A stretch of DNA of 64,000 bases from Anaerocolumna chitinilytica (GTDB lineage Bacteria; Bacillota; Clostridia; Lachnospirales; Lachnospiraceae), in assembly GCF_014218355.1 (NCBI RefSeq), contig NZ_AP023368.1, positions 3,104,001 to 3,168,000 of the forward strand, written 5' to 3'. Position 1 is the first letter of the stretch. Every line of letters starts with the position of its first letter. Positions 44,484 through 53,309 of the stretch are shown piece by piece. A program made the translations under genes and the position numbers. The notes under the pieces are model-generated. The model searched no databases. It was not told where the DNA came from and worked only from the letters and a program-made list of their open reading frames with translations.

Positions 44484-46105
44484 TATTCTCCACCTATTCC
44501 CTGCATCCGGTATTCGGATGGTGTGCAATATTGTGTTTTTTTAAACAAGTAGCTGAAATAGTGGGAATCCTGATATCCTACCATAAAACCAATTTCCGTT
44601 ATCTTTCTGCCTGAACATCTTAAATACTCTTTTGCCTTCTCCATTCGGATATCTGTTAAATATTCGATAAAGGTCATCCCGGTTTCCTGGTTGAAAAGTG
44701 AGCTGAAATAGTTGGGACTGACATTGACCTTAGATGCAACCTTATCCAGAGTAAGATCACTCATAGTAAACTGAAGAAGAATATACTCCTTTGCCTGATC
44801 AATAAGCGCAGCATATCTTTTTTGACTATTTCTATTACGCAGTTCAATTGTTTCTTTCAAAATAGTTTTATATAATTTACTGCATTCCTCCAGACCGTAA
44901 AGCTGGTCCGGGACACAATTCAAGCTTTTCAGGCTGCCGTAAATCATCTCTTCCGTATACTTAAGAGTTTTCAGAAACTTCATAATAACGGAATATCCGT
45001 CCATTATGATATAATGCCTGAAGATGCTGGAGCTGATAGCATTTGTACTAAATCCTTCAAAATAGCTGTCAACAAATTCATTCACATCATGTATGGTCCC
45101 CCTTTTTAAGAAGTCCTCCAGCAAAGCCCTGTCAAGTTTCTCAAGCTTTAGTTCTCTGACATTAATTCTGTTTCCGATATATTCCTTTATATTATGTACG
45201 TCAATATAAGATACGAATTGATCCCTGCTTTCAAAATACCGCAGGGAAAAAGCCCTGTTGGCATCCAGATAAGACTTATGCAGGTCGCGGACGCGGTTGA
45301 CGCACTTTCCGATTCCGCCAAAATAGTGGACTTTGTTATCACAGATATGGATTAATATATCGCACAATTCCAGGGTCAACTCGTTAATTCCCCCTTCCGT
45401 TTCACCCAATAAGATAAAGGCCCACCCATCCATTCCACGTTCAAATACCCTGATGTCGGAAAATGCTCTCAATGCTTCTGTCATTCTTGCTTCGCATTGT
45501 ACAATTTCATCCGAGTACTCGTACATATCCTCCTGTCCTTTAAATTGAAACAGCAGCACGCAAAAAACACTTGCCACCATATTAATTCCAAGTTCCTCTT
45601 CCTGTTCTATGATTTGTGAAAGAGACATTTTTCCACTGACAAGAGCATTAAAAAACTCCTTTCTTTTTTCACCATGCTTTTGATAGACCAACAGTTGGTA
45701 CTGATTCAGTATTTGTTTTTCCTTCCGCTCCTTATCAATCACCTCTGCTGCATTTTTCACTGCTGCCACCAGTTTAGCCGAAGTTACCGGTTTCAGTAGA
45801 TATTCACTTACACCAATATCAATTGCTTTCTGGGCATATCCAAAATCACTATACCCGCTGATAATAATAATTTTCATCTGCGGCATATCTTTTTTTAGTA
45901 ATTTGCTCAGCTCAAGACCATCCATAAAAGGCATTTTTATATCAGTAATCAAAATGTCCGGCCGCTCCCTTACAATCATCGGGTATGCCAATTCACCATC
46001 ACTTTCATCTCCGACAATTTGAAAGCCCTCTTGTTCCCAGGGAATCTTGTTCTTGATACCTTCCCGAATTACAATTTCATCTTCCACTAAAAAAACCTTA
46101 TACAT
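44483..46105 (-). CDS. YesN-type response regulator with AraC domain
   Basis: A 540-residue regulator. The N-terminal receiver has acidic pocket residues Glu8-Asp9, phospho-acceptor Asp55 (LITDIKMPFMDG) and Lys in LLKPV. A long middle region (about residues 130-420) is followed by a C-terminal AraC double helix-turn-helix (VSPNYFSSLFNQETGMTF; ITEIGFMVGYQDSHYFSYLF). It is the first gene of the regulatory set and probably activates the downstream sugar transporter operon when the sensor protein is loaded. No autoregulatory site was recognised in the gap to 46335. Confidence 0.93.
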   Translation of the reverse strand: MYKVFLVEDEIVIREGIKNKIPWEQEGFQIVGDESDGELAYPMIVRERPDILITDIKMPFMDGLELSKLLKKDMPQMKIIIISGYSDFGYAQKAIDIGVSEYLLKPVTSAKLVAAVKNAAEVIDKERKEKQILNQYQLLVYQKHGEKRKEFFNALVSGKMSLSQIIEQEEELGINMVASVFCVLLFQFKGQEDMYEYSDEIVQCEARMTEALRAFSDIRVFERGMDGWAFILLGETEGGINELTLELCDILIHICDNKVHYFGGIGKCVNRVRDLHKSYLDANRAFSLRYFESRDQFVSYIDVHNIKEYIGNRINVRELKLEKLDRALLEDFLKRGTIHDVNEFVDSYFEGFSTNAISSSIFRHYIIMDGYSVIMKFLKTLKYTEEMIYGSLKSLNCVPDQLYGLEECSKLYKTILKETIELRNRNSQKRYAALIDQAKEYILLQFTMSDLTLDKVASKVNVSPNYFSSLFNQETGMTFIEYLTDIRMEKAKEYLRCSGRKITEIGFMVGYQDSHYFSYLFKKTQYCTPSEYRMQGIGGE

Positions 46106-46265
46106 AAAAACCCCCTTCGTAAATACCCACTCTCCAATAATTATATTTCGCCCTCTACTTGTGTTTTATTATTCTTAGCTTTAAATTCCTTTTTCTTCCA
46201 TTATGCTCCATTCAGGCAACGAATTCAACCGATTTCCGAAACAGTAACCGTAATTAAATAAAAAA

Positions 46266-46307
46266 ACACGAAACATAAGGAATACCTCCTACTTCCTCAT
46301 GTTTCGT
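46266..46307 (-). terminator. Terminator of the MerR gene, copy B of the shared loop element
   Basis: CACGAAACAT/ATGTTTCGTG stem with extended AAGG/CCTC pairing, followed on the leftward strand by seven T residues, 29 bp after the MerR-type gene. Its loop is nearly the same as that of the hairpin at 36313-36366. Confidence 0.88.
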
Positions 46308-46335
46308 GCAAAAATATGTTTCGGTTTGCTGTTAT

Positions 46336-47388
46336 TTACTTATTGCGCAGTTTAATAGGAACATAGATATCCAACTGATCGTATCCAAGACCCTTTTTGA
46401 TATTGTCCGTAATGATCATATGGCACATGGTACGATGACCGGTTCGCTCATCCATTTCGAATCCGCTGGTTTCCAGCCAATTCTTCACTCCTTCAAATAC
46501 TCTTCCGCTAATATCATCGTCTCCATCCACCGATATAGCAGCCGCATATAGTCCTCCTTCAAAATCAATAATCTCATAACCGCCTGTATCTTCCGATGTT
46601 GCATCTTTTTCAACTGCCATCCACCACACAGCCTGCCCATCTTCAAACCATAAGAAATCAAGGGGGGAAAAAGAGACTCCTCTTCTCTTTTTATCATATT
46701 CCCCCCACCAGGCATCGAATTTGCCAATAATGTTATCGAATGTATCATAGCCGGAGGTTGCCATTCTGCATTTGGGCAGTTCAATGATTCTTACTTCCGG
46801 CCCTCTTTTCAGCTTCTCGGTAACATTTAAGAAATGATTTAATTCAGGAGATGCAGAGGTCTTGTTCTCCTCTTGAACTACCAACCTCTGATTATCCTCT
46901 AAATTTTTAGCGTCAACTGATGTTACAGAGGAATCTTCCTCACAGGAATCACTGCCCTGGCAGCTGTTATCTTTCTCCGATAGCCTAAGTTCCAGTTCCC
47001 TGGCCTTTTCATAAAGTAGTTTTATATCGGAGGTTTCACGGAAATCTAATGTTTCAATCTGGTGTATAAATTGCAGAACAATTTCTTTTAACTCATGCAG
47101 TAATGCTACTTCTTCATCAATACCCTCAACCTTTTTACCCAGAACTTCTAAAACCGCTGATGAATCCGGAGCCAGGAATATCTTCTGGATATCCTTAATA
47201 GTGATATTTAATTTTCTAAGAATTAATATCTGTTCCAGCCTCTTTAGGGATGTCTCATCATACATCCGGTATGCATAATCCTCACTGCGGATGCTCTTTA
47301 TCAGTCCCATGTCCTCATAATAGCGCAGTGTTCTGGCTGAAATGTCATACTTTAGTGAAACTTCCCTGATTTTAATACAGTTATCCAC
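46336..47388 (-). CDS. MerR-family regulator with GyrI-like effector domain
   Basis: About 350 residues from GTG 47388. This start is chosen because TGGAGG lies 6 nt upstream and the MerR domain begins directly (IKIREVSLKYDISARTLRYYEDMGLI). A coiled coil follows (about residues 80-135), then an acidic Ser-rich linker of about 60 residues, and a C-terminal GyrI/AraE-type effector-binding domain (VRIIELPKCRMATSGYD; DIYVPIK). Such proteins respond to small hydrophobic or cationic molecules, like BmrR or CadC-type sensors. No adjacent efflux gene is present. A palindromic ATGAATTGCAAATTCAT lies upstream at 47497-47513. Confidence 0.87.
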   Translation of the reverse strand: MDNCIKIREVSLKYDISARTLRYYEDMGLIKSIRSEDYAYRMYDETSLKRLEQILILRKLNITIKDIQKIFLAPDSSAVLEVLGKKVEGIDEEVALLHELKEIVLQFIHQIETLDFRETSDIKLLYEKARELELRLSEKDNSCQGSDSCEEDSSVTSVDAKNLEDNQRLVVQEENKTSASPELNHFLNVTEKLKRGPEVRIIELPKCRMATSGYDTFDNIIGKFDAWWGEYDKKRRGVSFSPLDFLWFEDGQAVWWMAVEKDATSEDTGGYEIIDFEGGLYAAAISVDGDDDISGRVFEGVKNWLETSGFEMDERTGHRTMCHMIITDNIKKGLGYDQLDIYVPIKLRNK

Positions 47389-47583
47389 TCGAAACCTCCA
47401 TACTTTTCCTACATGCTCCATGTTTTTATCAACGTAATCCCCTGCGCAAACATGTATGTGGAAATTATTTCTTAAACCAGTTACCATAATTTTTCAATGA
47501 ATTGCAAATTCATGGCACGGATTTCACATTCACGATCTTGGTTTCCTGCTGCCGTACACTGGCTTTAATACAAGAATACCTGC

Positions 47584-48072
47584 TTACCTAAGGGAAGAGT
47601 CAAGTCTTTTTTCAAAACAAACTGCTTCTATATTTCCTATATATTTACCATAATTTTCTCGAGTTAGATAACCATTTCTTTCATAAAAATGGACAGCATT
47701 TTCATTTATCCTACGGGTTTCCAGCCAAAGAGTAGTATATCCTAATTCTTTTGCTCTCATTTCCAAAAAGGAGAGAATCTCTGCACCAACCCCCTTACCT
47801 TTTACTCTTGAATACATCCGCTTCACTTCAGCGATTTCTTCGGTAATAGACCGAATGGCTCCGCAGCCTACTGCCTTTCCATCACAGTCTTTTGCTATTA
47901 CAAATACAGAACGCGGCTCCTGCATATCTTCAAGGCTAAAGGAAGCTTTTCCGCTGTTTCCGGTTAAAGCTTCAAGGGAATTCGATAGTTCCTCCAGCAG
48001 TTCAAGAGCTTCTTCATTCTTCTTCAAATCAACTTCCAGAATTGTAATTTTTTCAGTATTCTTTTCCGTCAT
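47584..48072 (-). CDS. GNAT-family N-acetyltransferase
   Basis: A 162-residue protein. VFVIAKDCDGKAVGCGAIRS is the central beta hairpin, and VKRMYSRVKGKGVGAEILSF contains the RxxGxG/A acetyl-CoA loop at about residues 90-105. ENAVHFYERNGYL is the C-terminal motif. The substrate cannot be predicted. It lies 196 bp before the MerR-type gene on the same strand and may or may not be linked to it. Confidence 0.88.
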   Translation of the reverse strand: MTEKNTEKITILEVDLKKNEEALELLEELSNSLEALTGNSGKASFSLEDMQEPRSVFVIAKDCDGKAVGCGAIRSITEEIAEVKRMYSRVKGKGVGAEILSFLEMRAKELGYTTLWLETRRINENAVHFYERNGYLTRENYGKYIGNIEAVCFEKRLDSSLR

Positions 48073-48298
48073 TTTAATCCCTCGTATGTTTTAGAATATA
48101 TTTATCTCTCCAAATCGTTATGAAATTATGATCTTACATGGTGTTATAAAGTTATTATCTTCCATTATGATACAAATGCAGAGTAACTTCAACATGGTTC
48201 ACAGTAATTTTCATAGGTACCGAATAGTATATTTTTTTATTTTACTCTTGCTTGCTTTTATCATTTCTGTTATAGTAGCTTTAGTCAAAAACGAATAT

Positions 48299-48397
48299 AG
48301 CAGAGTAGGATTTCGTGCGTTAAGTGTCACCGGAACGGGGAGTTGTCCGGTGAACGAAAAGTTTAAACTTGCGGTACGATTTTCGCATCCCGCTGCT
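48299..48397 (+). promoter_or_regulatory. THF riboswitch
   Basis: The leader of folT contains the conserved core GTGCGTTAAGTGTCACCGG, then CCGGTGAACGAAAAG, then GCGGTACGA and GCATCCCGCTGCT. Closing helix AGCAG (48299-48303) pairs with CTGCT (48393-48397). This agrees with the class I tetrahydrofolate riboswitch, which usually turns folate transport genes off when reduced folates are plentiful, often by hiding the ribosome site. The strong AAAGGAGG site lies about 60 nt downstream. Confidence 0.88.
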
Positions 48398-48467
48398 ACA
48401 AAAGGTAGGGCATACCTTCTCATTGTAGCGCTTGTTTTTGCGACAACAAAGAAAAGGAGGTAGCACT

Positions 48468-49019
48468 ATGCATTTTTTTAAGACATTACAGGAATCTTCA
48501 AAGGAATTGAAGAAACTAAACAACCTGCTTATTTCAGCCATGCTTTTGGCCCTGTGCGTTGTGGTTGGTCTCATGGGAACATTTATGATTGGGCCTTTCA
48601 TCCGTATCAGTTTTACTGATTTACCCATCGCTCTTGGAAGTATGCTCTTCGGGCCGGTGGTAGGCGGCATTATGGGAGCTTTGAGTGATATTTTAAACTT
48701 TATCATTTCTCCAAAAGGTCCGTATTTCCCCGGTTTTACCATTAGCGGCATTTTAACTGGCTTGATTTATGGTTTTGCCTTTTACAAAAAGAAGGCAACC
48801 CTCAGCAGAATTGTTATTACGAAAGCCATATTGATTGTATTAGTTGATATGCTGCTGAACACTTACTGGTTATCCATTCTTATGGGTAAAGGCTTTATCA
48901 TTCTTTTCGCAGACAGATTGGTAAAGAACATTATTATGCTCCCCGTTCATGCGGCAATGCTCTATGTAATACTTAACCGTTTGCCTGTTATAATAAATAG
49001 AGGCAAACACACCAAATAA
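48468..49019 (+). CDS. folT: Folate ECF transporter substrate-binding component FolT
   Basis: A 183-residue, six-helix S component. ISAMLLALCVVVGLMG is helix 1, ISFTDLPIALGSMLFGPVVG the conserved second region, and GALSDILNF and KGPYFPGFTISGILTGL are substrate-side motifs of the folate group. It captures folate and works with a shared EcfA/A'/T energising module, not encoded here. ATG 48468 follows AAAGGAGG at 7 nt; the frame open from 48432 is rejected. The THF riboswitch upstream directly supports the folate assignment. Confidence 0.92.
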   Translation: MHFFKTLQESSKELKKLNNLLISAMLLALCVVVGLMGTFMIGPFIRISFTDLPIALGSMLFGPVVGGIMGALSDILNFIISPKGPYFPGFTISGILTGLIYGFAFYKKKATLSRIVITKAILIVLVDMLLNTYWLSILMGKGFIILFADRLVKNIIMLPVHAAMLYVILNRLPVIINRGKHTK

Positions 49020-49060
49020 CAAACCTATAAAGTATCAATTCATATTTAGCTTATAATTCT

Positions 49061-49105
49061 AGAAAGCACTATGTTTCCTAAAATCACAGGAACATAGTGC
49101 TTTCT
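49061..49105. terminator. Bidirectional terminator between folT and GH127 gene
   Basis: AGAAAGCACTATGTTTCCT pairs with AGGAACATAGTGCTTTCT, a stem of about 18 bp with one bulge, between two convergent genes. T-rich tails exist on both strands. Confidence 0.85.
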
Positions 49106-49136
49106 TAATTTCTCTTATCCACTTAATAGAGGCCTT

Positions 49137-51005
49137 TTAGATAATTGGAATTTCTGTCAGCCTTAAATTGGTACACCCATATGGGATAAGCTTTAATTCT
49201 TCTATTTCACCTGATGTCTTAAGAGCTAGGGGAACAGGAGCTGCTGAGCCGTTTAATAGGGGCCATTCTATCTGTCTTCCTTTTACAGTTGCAATTATCG
49301 GTGCCCCTTCCGGAGAAAATGGTACTTCTCCAATAGGTTGTTCTTCAAAGTGAATGTATTCCTCCGGTTTTTCCTTCTCTACACAAAGACCATAATTCCA
49401 TGGTGTTGTAGGATATATTTCATAGTCGCAGTGAGGAAACTCATGCACTGGCATCTCTTTGTTTATCTGTACCCATTTCTCTCCAACAGGCAAGGAATAA
49501 ATAAGTGGTCCTCTTTGCACTGCATAAAGATTTTCCGGTCGGGATATTATCTCAACAGGCATCGGCAGCGTAAGGGTGAATTTTGTATCACCAGACCATA
49601 GGTATTTTAGTTCATAAAAATCTCCGGGCTTTGGCATAATCCTCTCCTCTCCAATTTGAAGAAGCGGCTCCTTTGTCCATTCAGGAATTCTTAAATTAAT
49701 TGTAAACTCCACCATACGGTCAGTTATAATTCTGAATTCTATTTTATCCCTGAACGGATAGTTGGTATTCATGGTTATCTGTACCTTAGAACTCTGAATT
49801 TCAGTTTTTAGAGAGCAGGGAGCATAGGCTGCTGCTGCTATGCCATTGTCCGTTCTAAACATGGTTGATAGAGCAAATTTTGGCCAGGGCTGGCTTAAAT
49901 TCGCCGTACAACATCCAAAGTTTGGTTCCAGTCCAAAGGTATGCGAATGGCCTCCATTGGTGCTAAATACTGGGTTTTCCTGATAACTGCACTGTACTTG
50001 ATTTACCTGCTGGTCATATTGGTGAGTCCACATATCCGGGCTGAAGGTTGCCGGCAAAGCATTAAAAGTAACCTTCTCCAGTCTGTCCGCCCAATAACTT
50101 TTTCCGGATATTGAAAGGAGTATCTCCAAGGAATACATAAGCTCTGCCACTGAACATAATTCCGTTCCCTGTACCGGACTTGTTCCATTTAAACATTCAT
50201 CTCCGGTAAATACTCCGGTAACCATGCCATGATATTCATCAAGAAGCCTGAGCATACTATCAGCACTGTTTAGATCCTCTTCTTTTCCTGTCATTCTCCA
50301 AAGCAAGCCCCCGGATTTTAACATCATGGCATTATTAACTACATGACTCATGAAACTCCAACGGCCTTTTACGTCGGGTCTCTTATATGGCCAGTGTTTA
50401 AATAATGCTTGCCAGTCAAAGCCCTGAGTGTGAAGCTTAGAGGCCAAATTCAGAAGCCAAGGTTCCTCTGTTCTTTCATAAAGCCAGAAGATCGGAATAA
50501 GTCCCTCAAACCATCTGCTGCTTCCCCAATTAAATAAGGTATTTCCATCAATATGTAAATCAAAGGCTTTCAAGGCTTTGTATACAACTGTTTCAATACG
50601 CTCATCTCCTGAAGCATCCTGATATACTACAAGCACTTTTAGAATCAGCAGCAGAGCCCACATGTCATAGGTATTACGGTGTTCTTTCTCAACAGGACAA
50701 AGCCAGCCGTCTTCCTCCTGTTGACTTATGATACTATCAATGTATTTCGTAGCTCTGGCTTTCATATCTTCGTCATCCAGAAGCCAGGCCAAGGGAATAA
50801 AACCATCTAACCAATAAGGAACTCTCTCCCAGCCTTCGGCTGTACCCCCTATCCATTTACTGTCTCTGATATCCGGCCAGAATTTATCAAGATTACCTGA
50901 TAGTCCAGTTGCCTGTATTTTCAGCTGGTTTAACAGCCATCCTTCAGGGTGAATCTCACTGGTACTAAAAGGTGATAATTTAAGTTTTTTTAGACCTTCT
51001 GCCAT
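49137..51005 (-). CDS. GH127-family glycoside hydrolase (beta-L-arabinofuranosidase-like)
   Basis: A 622-residue DUF1680/GH127 protein. There is no signal peptide, so it acts inside the cell on imported oligosaccharides. The (alpha/alpha)6 barrel includes GWERVPYWLDGFIPLAWLL (about residues 58-76) and the catalytic Cys region FGCCTANLSQPWPKFA near residue 370. C-terminal beta-sandwich domains follow (YAVQRGPLIYSLPVG). GH127 enzymes known so far release L-arabinofuranose with Cys as nucleophile, although many members are untested. A divergent AraC regulator gene shares its 142-bp upstream gap. Confidence 0.88.
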   Translation of the reverse strand: MAEGLKKLKLSPFSTSEIHPEGWLLNQLKIQATGLSGNLDKFWPDIRDSKWIGGTAEGWERVPYWLDGFIPLAWLLDDEDMKARATKYIDSIISQQEEDGWLCPVEKEHRNTYDMWALLLILKVLVVYQDASGDERIETVVYKALKAFDLHIDGNTLFNWGSSRWFEGLIPIFWLYERTEEPWLLNLASKLHTQGFDWQALFKHWPYKRPDVKGRWSFMSHVVNNAMMLKSGGLLWRMTGKEEDLNSADSMLRLLDEYHGMVTGVFTGDECLNGTSPVQGTELCSVAELMYSLEILLSISGKSYWADRLEKVTFNALPATFSPDMWTHQYDQQVNQVQCSYQENPVFSTNGGHSHTFGLEPNFGCCTANLSQPWPKFALSTMFRTDNGIAAAAYAPCSLKTEIQSSKVQITMNTNYPFRDKIEFRIITDRMVEFTINLRIPEWTKEPLLQIGEERIMPKPGDFYELKYLWSGDTKFTLTLPMPVEIISRPENLYAVQRGPLIYSLPVGEKWVQINKEMPVHEFPHCDYEIYPTTPWNYGLCVEKEKPEEYIHFEEQPIGEVPFSPEGAPIIATVKGRQIEWPLLNGSAAPVPLALKTSGEIEELKLIPYGCTNLRLTEIPII

Positions 51006-51147
51006 AGCTTTACCTCCAAATTATATTCAAATTCTGAATTAGTGTATTTTATATGCACATGTACAGTTATGATTTTATCTGGTATAATCATAATTATCAA
51101 TTGCACCAGCATGCTCATATTATGCAAAAAACGAACAGAGGTAATTT

Positions 51148-51972
51148 ATGATAAATGAACTTCACTTCTCCATCCCCCCTTGGCCGGAATGTACTACGGG
51201 AAGCTATCGCTTTTTTGAAGACGGCGAGAAACATATCACACGGGTATGTGATTACTTTGTGTTAATTATTATGCTTGAAAATACACTTTACTTTACCGAA
51301 AATGATTTGGATATCAGTGTCAGTGCCGGCGAATGGTATATTCAAATCCCAGGTTTAAAACAGGAAGGTAAAATAGGAAGCCCTGCACCGGTGTATTTTT
51401 ATCTTCATTTTAATGCCTTGGGGGTTTTACAGGATAATTCCTTGGATATAATACCCTCTGCCTGGGATTCTTCCAGCTTTAAAATTCCTGTTCGCGGTAA
51501 CTTTGATCTTCGGTATCTGAAACCTTTCCTGGACCAGCTGGATACTCTCTTAAAATCAAGAGCATACGATATTTTAGGGAAAGAAGCCTTGTTCCTTACT
51601 ATACTGAAGCATCTTGCTACTTCTAATCCACAGTCTGAAGGTTTGAGAGGCTTTATAGATAAAGTCATGGAGTATCTTGCTCTAAATTATAATAAACCTC
51701 TTGTTTGCAGCAGCTTGTCACAGAAGTTTAACTTTACTGCGGATTATATCACTCGAAAAATGAAGCAATATACAGGTATAACTCCGTGGCAGTATATACA
51801 GCAAATCAGATTAGACCGGGCGAAGGAGTTATTAAACAGTACGGATTATACCCTTGCTTCTATTGCAAATCTAGTAGGATATAGCGATCTTTCCCTGTTT
51901 TACAAGGCTTTTAAAAAATCCACCGGTACAGCTCCCGGAGAATGGCGAAAACAACAGCGCCAAAAATATTGA
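51148..51972 (+). CDS. AraC-family regulator
   Basis: A 274-residue protein. The N-terminal cupin-type sugar-sensing domain (about residues 20-110, VSAGEWYIQIPG, PVYFYLHFNA) precedes a double helix-turn-helix (about 170-270, SQKFNFTADYITRKMKQYTG; LASIANLVGYSDLSLFYKAF). Divergence from the GH127 gene suggests it controls that gene in response to a sugar. A TATAAT at 51083-51088, with TGTACA 17 bp upstream, is a candidate promoter for it. It ends 56 bp before tyrS, too short a gap for a T-box leader. Confidence 0.9.
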   Translation: MINELHFSIPPWPECTTGSYRFFEDGEKHITRVCDYFVLIIMLENTLYFTENDLDISVSAGEWYIQIPGLKQEGKIGSPAPVYFYLHFNALGVLQDNSLDIIPSAWDSSSFKIPVRGNFDLRYLKPFLDQLDTLLKSRAYDILGKEALFLTILKHLATSNPQSEGLRGFIDKVMEYLALNYNKPLVCSSLSQKFNFTADYITRKMKQYTGITPWQYIQQIRLDRAKELLNSTDYTLASIANLVGYSDLSLFYKAFKKSTGTAPGEWRKQQRQKY

Positions 51973-52028
51973 AAAACTCTCTTTTTTCATATATAATGTT
52001 TCTAACTACTTAAAGGAGGACAATAAAA

Positions 52029-53264
52029 ATGTCAGAGAATGTTTATGATATTTTATTGGAACGTGGATTTATTGAACAAACAACCCACGAACAAGAAATA
52101 AAAGAATTATTAGGGAAGGAAAAAGTAACCTTTTATATAGGCTTTGATGCTACAGCTGACAGTTTGACAGCAGGACACTTTTTAACAGTTATGGCTATGA
52201 TGCATATGCAGCGTGCCGGTCACAGACCTATTGCCCTGCTTGGCGGCGGTACAACAATGATTGGTGACCCTTCCGGTAAGTCCGATATGAGAACTATCAT
52301 GACAAAGGAAACCATCCAGCATAATGCTGATTGTTTCTACAAACAGCTTTCCCATTTTATTGATTTTGATAATGATAAAGCTATTATTGCAAATAATGCG
52401 GACTGGCTGTTGAATCTTAACTATGTAGAGTTCTTAAGAGAAGTCGGCGTACATTTTTCCGTTAATAAGATGCTCACTGCTGAGTGCTATAAGCAACGAA
52501 TGGAAAAGGGTCTTACCTTCTTTGAATTCAATTACATGATAATGCAATCCTATGACTTCTTAAAGCTTAACCAACTGTACGGCTGCTCCATGCAGCTTGG
52601 CGGTAATGACCAGTGGTCCAATATCCTCGGCGGTGTTGATTTGATCCGCAGAAAAGAGCAAAAACCAGCATATGGTCTTACCTTTAAGCTCTTAACCACC
52701 AGTGAAGGCATTAAGATGGGCAAATCCATGAAAGGCGCTGTATGGCTGGATCCGAACAAGACCACGCCTTATGAATTCTACCAATATTGGAGAAATATCG
52801 AAGATGTCAAAGTGGAAGAATGCCTTGGACTGCTTACCTTCCTTCCGATGGATGAAGTAAGAAGACTTGGTGCCCTGCAGGATGCTGAAATCAATTATGC
52901 AAAGGATGTCCTTGCTTACGAGATTACAAAGCTTGTACATGGTGAAGAAGAAGCTACAAAAGCCAGAGAAGCCTCCAAAGCCTTATTTGGCGGCGGTATG
53001 AAGTCCGAAGATATCCCTACCACCTACTACAGTGAAGAGCAGTTTACTCAGGGAATAGATCTGATTACTCTTATGGTTGACGGCGGTCTTGCTGCTTCCA
53101 GATCCGATGCCAGAAGAAATATTCAACAAGGCGGTGTAACAGTAAATGAAGTTAAGGTAACAGAATTCGATAAAGTATTTACAGTCGGCGATATGGATTC
53201 TGACGGAATGCTTCTTATCCGTAAGGGCAAGAAAGCATATCATGCTTACAAAATTGAAGCTTAA
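52029..53264 (+). CDS. tyrS: Tyrosyl-tRNA synthetase
   Basis: A 411-residue class I synthetase. [17 protein letters not shown] near residue 37 is the HIGH-type site. [24 protein letters not shown] (in two parts near residue 175-195) forms the tyrosine pocket. IKMGKSMKG near residue 229 is the KMSKS loop with Gly for Ser. The C-terminal S4 RNA-binding domain is [21 protein letters not shown]. It charges tRNA(Tyr). GGAGG at 52016 sets the start. The gene is followed 45 bp later by the zinc-ribbon membrane protein. Confidence 0.96.
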   Translation: MSENVYDILLERGFIEQTTHEQEIKELLGKEKVTFYIGFDATADSLTAGHFLTVMAMMHMQRAGHRPIALLGGGTTMIGDPSGKSDMRTIMTKETIQHNADCFYKQLSHFIDFDNDKAIIANNADWLLNLNYVEFLREVGVHFSVNKMLTAECYKQRMEKGLTFFEFNYMIMQSYDFLKLNQLYGCSMQLGGNDQWSNILGGVDLIRRKEQKPAYGLTFKLLTTSEGIKMGKSMKGAVWLDPNKTTPYEFYQYWRNIEDVKVEECLGLLTFLPMDEVRRLGALQDAEINYAKDVLAYEITKLVHGEEEATKAREASKALFGGGMKSEDIPTTYYSEEQFTQGIDLITLMVDGGLAASRSDARRNIQQGGVTVNEVKVTEFDKVFTVGDMDSDGMLLIRKGKKAYHAYKIEA

Positions 53265-53309
53265 TGTATTAAAAGCCTTTAATAAAAAAACCTTTAGGAG
53301 GTAATGTCT

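Noticed and set aside
47497..47513. ATGAATTGCAAATTCAT as a MerR operator
   Set aside because: It lies over 100 bp before the MerR start and lacks the usual 19-bp-spacer promoter around it, so it is noted only as a palindrome.
48128..48463. Open frame of 111 codons upstream of folT
   Set aside because: It runs through the THF riboswitch and has no good ribosome site.
51973..52028. T-box leader before tyrS
   Set aside because: The gap is only 56 bp, and no stem I/antiterminator features are seen.
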